Below, piece after piece: positions 7,551-15,837 of a stretch of 30,008 nucleotides of DNA. Position 1 is the first letter of the stretch; every line of letters begins with the position of its first letter. The position numbers were made by a program, and so were the translations under genes. Origin of the DNA: a virus; the IMG/VR virus record IMGVR_UViG_3300044648_000192, positions 1 through 30,008 of that record; one strand, given 5' to 3'. The notes under the pieces are model-generated. The model saw only the letters and a program-made list of their open reading frames with translations. It was not told the DNA's origin and did not search any database.

Positions 7551-8456
7551 ATGGACGAACTAGAAACGGGAACGGCGACTGAAGCCGCCCCGCAAGGTCT
7601 GGACTCCCCAGAACCTACGGGCGAAGCCACAGCCAGCGCGACCCCAGCCGCTGAGACTCCGGCTGCTCCGCATGAAGAGAGTTTCATTGACCCCTCCCAG
7701 CTTCCCGACGAGCTCAAGGCTCACTGGAAACGGATGCATGGGGCCTATACGAAAACCCGCGAAGAATTGAAGCGCGGGCGTGAGGCCTACTCCGAAGTCC
7801 AGAAGTTCTATTCCGACCCCGACTATCAAGACAGAATTCTTCGGCAGGTGGCTACGCAGCGTGGTTATCAGATAGTCGATCCGCGGCAGCAGGCGCAGGC
7901 CTCTTCCTCGGCTCCTACTAGCTCGCAACCCGCTGGGCAAGCACCGCAAGAGTTCGTCCAAAAAATCGAGGCGCGGCTAGCTCCAGAGCTGAAATGGATG
8001 GCTAAAAGCCTGGCCGATGCGCAATGGGAAGGGATTCAACCACTCATCCAGGAGCGTCACCAGGAAACGCAATCCAAGCATGCCCAGGACTACGAGGCGG
8101 CAGCGTCAGAACTCGGGAATAAGTTCCCTGGCTGGGAAGCAGAAGAAGACAACATGAGCGAATTGCTGGGCTTTTTGCAGGGTAAGTCTATGCGTCATCC
8201 CAAATTCGGGAACCGCCTGGAAGTGCTCTACAAGGCTTCGCAGCTGCTAGCTGGCCATCAAGGCCATGTCGTGCAGGAGTATGGCAAGCGCACGGCAGAG
8301 GCGGCACGAAGCCGCACAGTAAGCAGCAATGCGGCCAGGCCCAGCTTAGAAAACTACTCAGAACAAATACGCAAAGCCCCCAAGTCTAGCGATGCCTGGG
8401 AAATTGCCCAGAAAGTGGCAATAGAAGAGGCACGCAAGATGGGAGTGAACCTGTGA
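7551..8456 (+). CDS. Capsid scaffolding protein (301 aa)
   Basis: Identified by position directly before the major capsid protein and by composition: an acidic, Ala/Pro/Thr-rich disordered N terminus (residues 1-45), then mostly helical, charged sequence (HWKRMHGAYTKTREELKRGR), a Gln/Ser-rich linker around 120-145, and a helical C-terminal half ending AIEEARKMGVNL, the part that often touches the coat protein. Scaffolds organise procapsid assembly and leave before or during packaging. The ATG at 7551 has AAGG about 7 bases upstream. No protease motif is visible, so it is probably a pure scaffold. Confidence 0.82.
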   Translation: MDELETGTATEAAPQGLDSPEPTGEATASATPAAETPAAPHEESFIDPSQLPDELKAHWKRMHGAYTKTREELKRGREAYSEVQKFYSDPDYQDRILRQVATQRGYQIVDPRQQAQASSSAPTSSQPAGQAPQEFVQKIEARLAPELKWMAKSLADAQWEGIQPLIQERHQETQSKHAQDYEAAASELGNKFPGWEAEEDNMSELLGFLQGKSMRHPKFGNRLEVLYKASQLLAGHQGHVVQEYGKRTAEAARSRTVSSNAARPSLENYSEQIRKAPKSSDAWEIAQKVAIEEARKMGVNL

Positions 8457-8466
8457 AAGGGTAATT

Positions 8467-9558
8467 ATGGCACAACCGTCCAGTCTCAATGACGAATACG
8501 GGTTACTGCTTAGCTCGACCCTTCGAGCCTATCAGTCCCGTATTCGTGACAACATCGGCAAGGGCAACAAGTTTCTCGGCTGGCTCGACAGCAAAGGCAT
8601 GTGGAAAAAGCAGGACGGCGGCGAGCGCGTGTCCGTGCCCCTCATGTACGAGCACAATACTACGGCGGATATCTACTCTGGCTACGGCCAGTTGGATGTG
8701 CAGCCGCAGGACGGCCATACGACCGCGTTTTATGAGTGGTCGCAAGCGTCCGTGTCCATTTCAATTTCCCGCAAAGAGGAACGGCAGAACAGCGGCAAGA
8801 GCAAGATTTTCAGCATGCTTGAGTCCAAGACCAAGCAAGCGGAAAACTCGCTAAAGGAATTGCTGAATAACTGCATCGTGGCAGGCCGGATCACGGCGTC
8901 TGCCGATCTCGGACAGTTCACCGCCCGTCGTGGCAGCTTGGACAGCGGGGCGCAAGGCCCCTTGCCCCTGGCCGCTTTGGTGGACGCAAACCCGACCCGC
9001 TCCGCAGCGATCGGGAACATCAACCCGAACACCTACAGCTGGTGGGCGAATCAAATCAAGTCCAGCTCAGCGTCCAGCTTTGCCGGCCTCAAGTCGGAGC
9101 TGAACCACATCTACAACGACTGTTCCAAGGGTGTGGGCGGCGTGCCTGACCTCATGCTGAGCGATCAGATTGGCTGGGAAACCTACTGGCTCTCCCTCCA
9201 ATCGCAAGAGCGCTATGTCATCACTGACAGCCGCACGGTCGATATCCTGGGCGGCAGCGATGCGTTGAAGTTCCGCAAAGCGGCGTGGATCTGGGATGAA
9301 GTCGTGCCGGACGTGAAGACGAACGCCAACCCGATCGACGGGATCGGCTCAGCGTCCAAGTCCACAGTCTGGATGCTGAACACGGACTTTATCGAATTCT
9401 ACAGCGATGCCCAGACCGATTTTATCACGACCCCCTTTGTGCGTCCTGAGAACCAGGATGCGCGAGTGGCGCAAATCCTCTGGATGGGCGCATTGGGCGT
9501 GAGCAATCGGCGGAAGCATGGTGTGGCCTTCAATATCGCCCAGAACATCGCATCCTAA
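8467..9558 (+). CDS. Major capsid protein (363 aa)
   Basis: Length, position after the scaffold, and composition fit a podovirus HK97-fold coat protein. Features include an N-terminal arm (1-50), YEWSQASVSISISRKEERQN around 95-115 (E-loop/spine-helix transition), a long helix (SKTKQAENSLKELLNNCIVA), an A-domain-like region with PDLMLSDQIGWETYW, and a C-terminal beta region ending in VSNRRKHGVAF. A ribosome site (AAAGGG) lies upstream of the ATG. It assembles the icosahedral shell on the scaffold and contacts the small protein encoded next. No N-terminal prohead protease site is evident. Confidence 0.88.
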   Translation: MAQPSSLNDEYGLLLSSTLRAYQSRIRDNIGKGNKFLGWLDSKGMWKKQDGGERVSVPLMYEHNTTADIYSGYGQLDVQPQDGHTTAFYEWSQASVSISISRKEERQNSGKSKIFSMLESKTKQAENSLKELLNNCIVAGRITASADLGQFTARRGSLDSGAQGPLPLAALVDANPTRSAAIGNINPNTYSWWANQIKSSSASSFAGLKSELNHIYNDCSKGVGGVPDLMLSDQIGWETYWLSLQSQERYVITDSRTVDILGGSDALKFRKAAWIWDEVVPDVKTNANPIDGIGSASKSTVWMLNTDFIEFYSDAQTDFITTPFVRPENQDARVAQILWMGALGVSNRRKHGVAFNIAQNIAS

Positions 9559-9581
9559 TCACTGACCAAGGAGATTGACCC

Positions 9582-10031
9582 ATGGCAATGTTTCAACGAG
9601 TCAACAGAAGTGACCCTGAGCGGGCCTTCATTGCAGTTTTGTCTAACGAAACCCTCGCGGCAGACGATGCCTGCATCTGGGAAACCGCTTCCGCCTCTAT
9701 CGATGGCGTGAAAGTGCGTCAGCCGGATACTGGCTTGCTGCATGCGTTCGTTGGCGTGGCGGACGGGGCCATTACTTCTGGCCAATATGGATTGGTCCAG
9801 GTCTATGGCTATCGCTCAACCAGCCGCGTGTTTCAGACCAATACCTCGCAGGATACCGGCGCCGTGTTAGTGCCGACCGCGGGCGCGGCCTATATGGCCA
9901 CGGTTGCAAGCTCTACCACGTCCTCGGCGGATGTGGTCTTGCGGCCTGTGTTTGCAGTGCTGGCTGAGACCATTGCGTCCAGCTCAGCGTCTGCAACAAT
10001 AAGTGCAAAGTTATTCCTCAGAGCAATGTAG
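9582..10031 (+). CDS. Capsid decoration/head-fibre-like protein (149 aa)
   Basis: It is preceded by a strong AAGGAG site and follows the coat gene by 23 bases. It is an Ala/Ser/Thr/Val-rich beta protein (ITSGQYGLVQVYGYRSTSRV) without Cys in pairs or membrane segments. This size and place, immediately after the coat protein, are typical of decoration or cement proteins that stabilise capsids. That role is inferred from context. Its stop overlaps a GTG at 10031, but a better start for the next gene lies past a hairpin. Confidence 0.7.
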   Translation: MAMFQRVNRSDPERAFIAVLSNETLAADDACIWETASASIDGVKVRQPDTGLLHAFVGVADGAITSGQYGLVQVYGYRSTSRVFQTNTSQDTGAVLVPTAGAAYMATVASSTTSSADVVLRPVFAVLAETIASSSASATISAKLFLRAM

Positions 10032-10038
10032 TGAACCG

Positions 10039-10064
10039 GGGGGAGGGCTTCGCGGCTCTCCCCC
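10039..10064 (+). terminator. GC-rich hairpin after the capsid genes
   Basis: GGGGGAGGGC (10039-10048) pairs with GCTCTCCCCC (10055-10064) over 10 bp, with one G-U pair and a TTCGCG loop. It lies just after the stop at 10031 and before the AGGAGG site at 10076. There is no clear T tract, so it may be an attenuator, an mRNA-stabilising end for abundant capsid messages, or a weak terminator. Confidence 0.6.
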
Positions 10065-10084
10065 TCCACTTTCCGAGGAGGTCC

Positions 10085-10336
10085 ATGGAATACGCGCCGA
10101 TCTTCCAACCTGAGAATGTCTTTGAACGTCTGGCCCATCGCTGGTTTACCTACTGGCATGGAGAAGGCGCGCCCCATCAGTACCGCTATCATCGGTGCAA
10201 GGGCTGTCACAAGCTCTTGACCTGGAATGTGATCCGCAAAGGCGGATGTGACTGCAATATTGATAAGCACATTATCCCGGCCAAGTTGACGATGTGTGAG
10301 AAGTTCAGAATCTTGGTGATGCCTTGGACCCTGTAA
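10085..10336 (+). CDS. Small Cys/His-rich protein (83 aa)
   Basis: The ATG at 10085 is chosen because of the strong GAGGAGGT just upstream; a GTG at 10031 would extend it through the hairpin. The middle contains CKGCHK followed by CDCNIDKH, a plausible Cys/His metal site. The remainder is aromatic and basic (ERLAHRWFTYWHGEG). It is the first gene of the sugar/methyl-transfer module and overlaps the glycosyltransferase start by 13 bases. No family is recognised. Confidence 0.65.
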   Translation: MEYAPIFQPENVFERLAHRWFTYWHGEGAPHQYRYHRCKGCHKLLTWNVIRKGGCDCNIDKHIIPAKLTMCEKFRILVMPWTL

Positions 10337-11097
10337 GAATCGCGTTTACGTCCACGAACTATGGGCCGCTCTGGAAGCCTGTTGTAGAGGGGTGGATTGC
10401 CTGCGTGGGGTATACCGCGCGGCATTTTGCGATTGAGACTCCAGGGACCAGGGAAATTGCGGGCAATGCGATCACCGACCGGATGTACACGCACAGCGCA
10501 GAAAACGCCATTGTCGAAAACTTCCTGAACGCCTACCCGAGGCTCACGCATCTGTTCATGACCGAATGCGACATGATCCTCCCGCACGATGCGATTGTGA
10601 AGCTGCTAGAAGTGGATCAGCCAGTGGTAAGCGGCGTTTATTTCCTCCGCAAGGGCCGTGGGCAACCCTGCCTGTATGTGAAAACCCACACGACGAAAGA
10701 TAACCCCTACGTCCATTCGCCAGTCAGTCTGTTTCCTACAGACCGGCCCTTTGCCCTGGACCCGAACGGGCACGGTGGATGCCCTGGGCTTGGCTGCGTG
10801 CTCATCAAGCGCGAGGTCTTGGAAGCGGTTCCCAAGCCATGGTTTGACCTTAAAGAAAACTACTACGGGTCTGACATGTATTTCTGGACAAAGGTGCGTG
10901 ACGCTGGGTTTAACGTCTGGATCAATCCCGCCGTGCAATGCGGACAGATCGACTACGAAGTGACCAGCATGAAGGATTATGAGCGACGGATAGGGGAGGA
11001 TAAAGACTTTGCCGCAAGCGGATACATTGTCGGAACCAATGGTTGGTCCGGTGCCCATCGGAGGATTCAACCTGAACTTGGGCGCGGGGAAAAGTAG
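10324..11097 (+). CDS. GT-A-like glycosyltransferase (257 aa)
   Basis: The fold pattern is that of a GT-A (family 2-like) enzyme, which moves a sugar from a nucleotide-sugar donor. Visible parts are an early strand (RIAFTS) and helix, LTHLFMTECDMILPHDAI (about 74-91) with E-x-D in place of the usual D-x-D metal site, a GVYFLRKG acceptor-side strand, and YYGSDMYFWTKVRDAGFNVW (180-199), similar to the late ED-x-x-[FY] element. The His that commonly follows is replaced (QCGQID). The start is TTG at 10324, overlapping the previous stop by 13 bases. It overlaps the downstream methyltransferase by up to 59 bases. The acceptor is unknown. Confidence 0.78.
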   Translation: MDPVRIAFTSTNYGPLWKPVVEGWIACVGYTARHFAIETPGTREIAGNAITDRMYTHSAENAIVENFLNAYPRLTHLFMTECDMILPHDAIVKLLEVDQPVVSGVYFLRKGRGQPCLYVKTHTTKDNPYVHSPVSLFPTDRPFALDPNGHGGCPGLGCVLIKREVLEAVPKPWFDLKENYYGSDMYFWTKVRDAGFNVWINPAVQCGQIDYEVTSMKDYERRIGEDKDFAASGYIVGTNGWSGAHRRIQPELGRGEK

Positions 11098-11776
11098 CAA
11101 GCAGCCGGGCCTGCTGAACTGCGATCTCTACCCAGGGCCGAACATTGACGTGGTCTTTGATCTGACCAAGCCCTGGCCATTTCCCGAACATTCGGTGGCT
11201 ACCATCTACCTGTGTCATGTGCTGGAGCACTTGACGGACCCGAAAGCCTTTTTCCGTGAAGCGCATCGGTGCTTACGCCCGAACGGCACCATTTTGATAC
11301 GGGTTCCCTATGGGGCGCATCGTGCCGCCTGGTGGGACCTTGAGCACGTCCGGCCCTGGTTTGCGGAAAACTTCGCCATGCTACAGCCCGGCTATGCCGT
11401 GGCCGTTGGCAACCCACAGCATGATTCGTGGAAGTATCCCTTCGGTATCTCGATTGTGCAGCTGCGCATTTCGTACCGTCTCGCCCGCTGGCTGAGGCGC
11501 TGGTGGTGGAAGTGGCTCTTCGCCAAGTTCCCGCACTTGTTTGACCCAGAAATTGAAGAGCTGTGGGCGCACCTGTATGCACTCAAGACCGATGACGCGA
11601 TTCAATATTATCGCAAGGATCATGACCCTATCGTAGTCGGCACCACGTATTCCGCCTATCAGCATCACCTGACCGACAAGGCCCCAGAGGCTGGCGTGTG
11701 TGTACTGACAGACCTGATCGGCGGCATCACCATGAACGGTTATATCGGGCGCGTGTTTGGACTGGAAAAGGCCTAG
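11039..11776 (+). CDS. SAM-dependent methyltransferase, class I (245 aa)
   Basis: Class I (Rossmann) motif I is seen as LNLGAGKSSKQPG (about 12-24), an acidic residue ends the next strand (LNCDLYPG, D29), and post-I/II elements appear as YLCHVLEHLTDPKAFFREAH (57-76) and RPNGTILIRVPYG. This is the type 11/sugar-methyltransferase pattern. A basic Trp-rich stretch (RLARWLRRWWWKWLF) in the second half may contact membrane or substrate. The start could be ATG at 11039 or TTG at 11009; I prefer ATG. It lies in a tight set with a glycosyltransferase, so a glycan or lipid-linked sugar is a likely substrate, which is inference. Confidence 0.82.
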   Translation: MVGPVPIGGFNLNLGAGKSSKQPGLLNCDLYPGPNIDVVFDLTKPWPFPEHSVATIYLCHVLEHLTDPKAFFREAHRCLRPNGTILIRVPYGAHRAAWWDLEHVRPWFAENFAMLQPGYAVAVGNPQHDSWKYPFGISIVQLRISYRLARWLRRWWWKWLFAKFPHLFDPEIEELWAHLYALKTDDAIQYYRKDHDPIVVGTTYSAYQHHLTDKAPEAGVCVLTDLIGGITMNGYIGRVFGLEKA

Positions 11777-12288
11777 TGGATAACACGGTCATGCAATGGC
11801 TCATGGACTTTAACGAGGCGAAGGGCCCGTTCAAGCGCGTGCTGGAGCTTGGCTCCCTGAACGTGAACGGGACAGCCAGGACAGCCTTCTGGAATGCGGC
11901 AGAGTACGTAGGGATTGATAGCAGGCCAGGGCCGTGCGTGGATCATGTGATTGAAGCATCATGGATAGCCGAGCACTTCCACGGGCATGACAAGTTTGAT
12001 TGCGTAGTGGCCACATCGTTTTTCGAGCATGACCGCAATTTTGTACAAACCTTACAAAACCTACGTTTTGTGCTCAATCGGGGCGGCTACTTCGTCCTGA
12101 CAGTCCCAACCCCTGACTTTCCCTACCATGCCGAGCCTAAAGACTACTGGCGCTTTCAGGAGGATGCGCTGCGTGACGTGTTCTTCGACGGTTTCTCAGA
12201 GGTAACAATTTTTAATCCACTCTGGACACCGCCGACTGGTCAAGAGCACCTACGCTGCCAGCACATGGGCGGATGGGGGAAGCTCTAA
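11776..12288 (+). CDS. SAM-dependent methyltransferase, class I, second copy type (170 aa)
   Basis: Motif I is LELGSLNVNGTAR (23-35), the acidic end of beta 2 is D48 in GIDSRPGPCVD, and the post-I region is VVATSFFEHDRNFVQTL (78-94), followed by FVLNRGGYFVLTVPTP. It is distinct from the upstream methyltransferase and shorter. A YWRFQEDALRD segment near 125-135 resembles the C terminus of sugar or lipid methyltransferases. GTG at 11776 shares a base with the upstream TAG, and a GTG start of the next gene follows its TAA directly, so four genes in a row are translationally linked. Confidence 0.82.
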   Translation: MDNTVMQWLMDFNEAKGPFKRVLELGSLNVNGTARTAFWNAAEYVGIDSRPGPCVDHVIEASWIAEHFHGHDKFDCVVATSFFEHDRNFVQTLQNLRFVLNRGGYFVLTVPTPDFPYHAEPKDYWRFQEDALRDVFFDGFSEVTIFNPLWTPPTGQEHLRCQHMGGWGKL

Positions 12289-14667
12289 GTGGCCACGACC
12301 TACACCAACCAACCGGCAGGGGCAACCATCTTCTACGACTGTTCGCTGGCCGGCACGATTTGCGGCATGCGCAATGTGTATAACACGCAAGACTACGCCA
12401 CCATGCTCAGGTCAGATGGCACGACCGGGCAAGTGTTTGATTCCTACCTAGGCGAGTACATCCGATACGGTAACGGGCAATGGGAATTGTACCCGCCCCG
12501 CCCGAGAGAGATTTACCTCGGCGTGCAGTGGAATACGAACGCAGACTTTCAAGGCATTGCCAACAATGGCAATAAGATGTTTTTTATCAAGGCCCCAAGC
12601 TCTGGCGATAATAGCTTTCTGATTTGGCAGGGCCTGCCCTATACCGCTCGCACATTAAAATGGGACTTCCAGGCGATCTACAGTAACGCACATATCAACG
12701 GCTGGCAAGGGGACGCAAGCGGGCTCTCTGGCTGGTTAGAGCCGAACGTGAATGGAAGCGCGGCCACGGTAGCAGCCGGCGCGGGCTGGCGCTTTATCGA
12801 GATTTACCTGAAGGCGAGCACGACCGGCACGTCTCGGGATGGGGTCGTGCGCTGGTGGGTTCAGCGAACCCTCTGCGGGAACTATACCAACGTCAACATC
12901 TCCCCTGGCGGATTTGAGGAGTTTGTACTGACCCATACATGGGACAATGGCACGATCTTTGAGCCGCCTTCCCGTGACTGGTCCAAGGCCTGGCACCATT
13001 ATTTTGCTGACTTGCGTATCACGACGGGCGGGACTGTGGGAGGAGGAGAGCCACCCCCACAGGTTGTTCTGGAGTCACTCACCCCGGCCAATACCAGCAC
13101 GACCGTAGGCGGAACCAGGCAATTTACCATCAGCATGAGCGGGGCCATGCCATCGGCCACCTCGCTCTTTACCACCTCCAGCAATCCAGCTGTGGCCACA
13201 GTGCCGGCCTCGGTCACGATCTCGCAAGGCTCCTCTACGTCCGTGTTCAGCGCCACAGGGGTAGCGGTAGGATCGACCACGATCAGCACGAGTTATAACG
13301 GCGTGAACAAGGCCGGGACCTTACAGGTTGCGGCAGCGCCCACGACCGGAACGGACACGACCTACACGTACTCCACCGACTTTTCAGGGACGCAAGGGCC
13401 GTACTGGTACTACATGGAAGAGGACGGCACGGAGATGACCTATGATAGCGGCGGCTCCGTTTGGCTAGGCGCAGATGCGGCTGAAGTTCAAACGATCTGG
13501 GGGAACGGGTTTCACCCTGGGCGCTTTGAAGGCTCCATGGTCCGCTTCGTGGTGCCCACCTCTAGCAGCGCTCGCATCACCGGGGCCTACTACGATGCTG
13601 ACGCGACTGGCGGAACTGGCGTTGTTGCCAGGGTCAACCATAACGGTGTAACGCTGTTTACCCGCACGATTGCCAACGGCGAGACCACAGGCGGGGCCTA
13701 CGATGTCACGGAAACGGTAGCCGCTGGCGATTTCATCGACTTTCTGGTGACGAACCAGACCAGTGATTACACGTACAATTCCACGAACCTGAACCCCGTC
13801 ATTGTTCTGACCGAGACCACCTCCAATCCTGGCGGCGGGACGCCTCCCGACCCGCCTGCCACAGTGGTGGACCTGTTCACGGCCAGCACGACCATCATTA
13901 AGGACGTGCCCTTTACCTTGACCGTGCGGCTGTCCAAGATTGTGACGGTCGATACCGCGGTCGAAATCAGGGTAGGGAGCACCAGCCTGATTACTGCCGC
14001 TACCTCTGTCACGGTCGCATCGGGAACCAACGAAAAGTCCTTTACCGTGACGCCCATTCAGGTGGGCAACGTGGCTATTGACGCGATTCTGACCACCACG
14101 GCCAGGTACAACGCCTCCATTCAGCCGAACCCGAACGATAACCCGCCAGTGGAGGAGCCAGAGATACCGCCGATCACGCCAGAAAACCCCTTGATTGTGA
14201 AGAGCCTGGCCGTGTCGCCAGATGGGGCCGTGGTCCTCCTGAACAGGCCGGCCAGCTCCCTAGCCTTCCGGTACGATGCGCAGCCTGAGTGGCGGGTGCT
14301 CTCTACCTTCATTCCAGGCGGCGAGACGTTCACGCATGCCTTTACCTGGCCATCAGGGACCACGCTCATTAGCTACCGGGCGCAGGACGGCGCGGGCACC
14401 TGGGGGCCGCATGCTAGCGCAGCCTTTGTGCCTCCACAGCCTCCTCCCATTCCGCCCCCTGTCACGCTGGCGGTGACTGACAAGGACGGCATCCGCTGGC
14501 AACTGACCGGCAAGATATCGCCCATGATCCTGAAGCGGAACGGCTCGACCATGAATAATACGTATGGCACGACCTTGCGCAGGACCGGGGACGGCTACAT
14601 GGAAATGCTGCAAACGAACGGGGCATGGATTCGCAGGAACGGCAGCGCCTGGGAGTTTGTCGCATGA
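12289..14667 (+). CDS. Large multidomain Ig-like virion/surface protein (792 aa)
   Basis: GTG directly follows the previous TAA. Approximate domains: 1-250 a beta-rich lectin or lyase-like domain with many Trp and Tyr; 258-345 a BIG2-like Ig domain (QFTISMSGAMPSATS and later strands); 350-515 a carbohydrate-binding-like jelly roll (ARVNHNGVTLFTRTIANGET); 520-612 another Ig-like domain; a Pro-rich linker (NPNDNPPVEEPEIPPITP); 636-715 an FN3-like domain; a PPQPPPIPPP hinge; and a 60-residue Trp-containing C-terminal domain (NGAWIRRNGSAWEF). There is no signal peptide or membrane anchor, so it is probably a virion fibre or head decoration rather than a host-exported protein. Glycosylation by neighbours is possible but unproven. 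Confidence 0.75.
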   Translation: MATTYTNQPAGATIFYDCSLAGTICGMRNVYNTQDYATMLRSDGTTGQVFDSYLGEYIRYGNGQWELYPPRPREIYLGVQWNTNADFQGIANNGNKMFFIKAPSSGDNSFLIWQGLPYTARTLKWDFQAIYSNAHINGWQGDASGLSGWLEPNVNGSAATVAAGAGWRFIEIYLKASTTGTSRDGVVRWWVQRTLCGNYTNVNISPGGFEEFVLTHTWDNGTIFEPPSRDWSKAWHHYFADLRITTGGTVGGGEPPPQVVLESLTPANTSTTVGGTRQFTISMSGAMPSATSLFTTSSNPAVATVPASVTISQGSSTSVFSATGVAVGSTTISTSYNGVNKAGTLQVAAAPTTGTDTTYTYSTDFSGTQGPYWYYMEEDGTEMTYDSGGSVWLGADAAEVQTIWGNGFHPGRFEGSMVRFVVPTSSSARITGAYYDADATGGTGVVARVNHNGVTLFTRTIANGETTGGAYDVTETVAAGDFIDFLVTNQTSDYTYNSTNLNPVIVLTETTSNPGGGTPPDPPATVVDLFTASTTIIKDVPFTLTVRLSKIVTVDTAVEIRVGSTSLITAATSVTVASGTNEKSFTVTPIQVGNVAIDAILTTTARYNASIQPNPNDNPPVEEPEIPPITPENPLIVKSLAVSPDGAVVLLNRPASSLAFRYDAQPEWRVLSTFIPGGETFTHAFTWPSGTTLISYRAQDGAGTWGPHASAAFVPPQPPPIPPPVTLAVTDKDGIRWQLTGKISPMILKRNGSTMNNTYGTTLRRTGDGYMEMLQTNGAWIRRNGSAWEFVA

Positions 14668-15560
14668 TCTTCGTTCATCACGCGGGCAAAATGGGGGACC
14701 TCCTCTATGCACTGCCAGTACTGCGGGCGTTGGCAAGGGTCCACCAAACGAAAATCCACCTCACCACCTCAGGATTGTGCTGGCAGCTTGTGCCCCTCTT
14801 GTGGGAACAGCCTTATATCGGGGACGTGGCCCTGGATGACACCAGAGCCTATGAGCTTCCCTTTGGCGTCGGCATTACCAACCACTGGGACCACTACAAA
14901 CCAGGCGAAGGTATCAACCTTAGCCTCCAGCCCAAGCACTATGCCAACGACTGCCCCATCAACTGGACCCAGGCATATGCTTGGATCGCTGGGGTTACGC
15001 TACAGCCGGAAGACTACATAGGGCTGCCGTCCCTGGTGAATCATCGGCGCTGGTTCCAGACCGTGGACTGCCGACTGGATGGCAAGAAGCAGGACGTGAC
15101 CAAGACCATCATTGTGGCTCCTGAAGTCGAAACGCTGGAGCCTGCCCCGCCCGAGACCTGGACGAAGATCATAGACGCGCTCTTGGATCACTACAACGTG
15201 GTCCTGGTGGGGCAGAAGGATGCCCCAAACTACCGGCACAAGCTCATGGCCTGGGCCGGCAGCCACAATTCCCCGCGGCTTCGTGACTTGCGGGGATGCA
15301 CGACGGTACCGACCTTGGCCAGGCTCATTGCTGAATCCGCTGCCTTTATCGGCGCGCATTCCATGCCCTGGCACTTGGCACGACTGTCCGGCGTCCCTGC
15401 CTTCTGCTTCCAGAAATGGCGCGAGGGCTTACGGCGCTGTATCCCGGTTGATACCGACCCGAATCTCTGCCCATGGCCGGAAGAAATCGAAGACTGGCAC
15501 GCGGCAGTCGAATGGATTGAATCGAAAACAGGAGGACCAGCCCATGCCGTATCGCAATGA
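14664..15560 (+). CDS. GT9-like (heptosyltransferase-fold) protein (298 aa)
   Basis: The N-terminal MIFVHHAGKMGDLLYALPVL and the C-terminal VVLVGQKD (179-186), LIAESAAFIGAHSMPWHLAR (221-240) and SGVPAF are the typical signature of GT-B enzymes of family GT9, best known from ADP-heptose:LPS heptosyltransferases. The ATG at 14664 overlaps the previous stop (ATGA). The usual D-S-G-x-x-H element reads H-S-M-P-W-H, keeping the His but not the Asp, so the exact activity may differ. In phages such genes may alter host lipopolysaccharide or decorate virion proteins. Its neighbours favour a shared sugar pathway. Confidence 0.78.
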   Translation: MIFVHHAGKMGDLLYALPVLRALARVHQTKIHLTTSGLCWQLVPLLWEQPYIGDVALDDTRAYELPFGVGITNHWDHYKPGEGINLSLQPKHYANDCPINWTQAYAWIAGVTLQPEDYIGLPSLVNHRRWFQTVDCRLDGKKQDVTKTIIVAPEVETLEPAPPETWTKIIDALLDHYNVVLVGQKDAPNYRHKLMAWAGSHNSPRLRDLRGCTTVPTLARLIAESAAFIGAHSMPWHLARLSGVPAFCFQKWREGLRRCIPVDTDPNLCPWPEEIEDWHAAVEWIESKTGGPAHAVSQ

Positions 15561-15837
15561 TGAATTCTTACGCAAAGCCCGCGTGACACTCTACTACGAC
15601 AAGGACGCGCAAAAGCTCTTGGCTTATTGCAAAATCGAGCCGTTTGATTCCACGTCAGAATATGATGCGAATAGCGAATATTACGTGCCCTTTCGCCTCA
15701 GTGCAGGGATTTTCGATAAGGGCGAAATGCCCTTTCGCGTGGTGATTGAAAATAAAAAGGACGGTGCCTTTCCCTCGAATGCGCACAAGGGCCAGGCCGT
15801 GGGTACGATTGAGATTCACCAATACGGGGACCTGTGA
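15544..15837 (+). CDS. Hypothetical protein, likely small head/tail component (97 aa)
   Basis: A good AGGAGG site precedes the ATG at 15544, which lies inside the GT9-like gene by 17 bases. The protein is acidic and basic in blocks, with KARVTLYYDKDAQKLLAYC and a beta-rich middle (YYVPFRLSAGIF). No family is recognised. The stop overlaps the adaptor start as GTGA. Because it returns to structural genes, a minor virion role is plausible. Confidence 0.62.
   Translation: MPYRNDEFLRKARVTLYYDKDAQKLLAYCKIEPFDSTSEYDANSEYYVPFRLSAGIFDKGEMPFRVVIENKKDGAFPSNAHKGQAVGTIEIHQYGDL

Noticed and set aside
10031-10084. GTG at 10031 as the start of the small Cys/His gene
   Set aside because: It would translate through the GC-rich hairpin, whereas ATG at 10085 has a strong ribosome site.
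12289-14667. Diversity-generating retroelement target
   Set aside because: The Ig-like and C-terminal domains suggested a variable protein, but no reverse transcriptase or template repeat was seen in the window.
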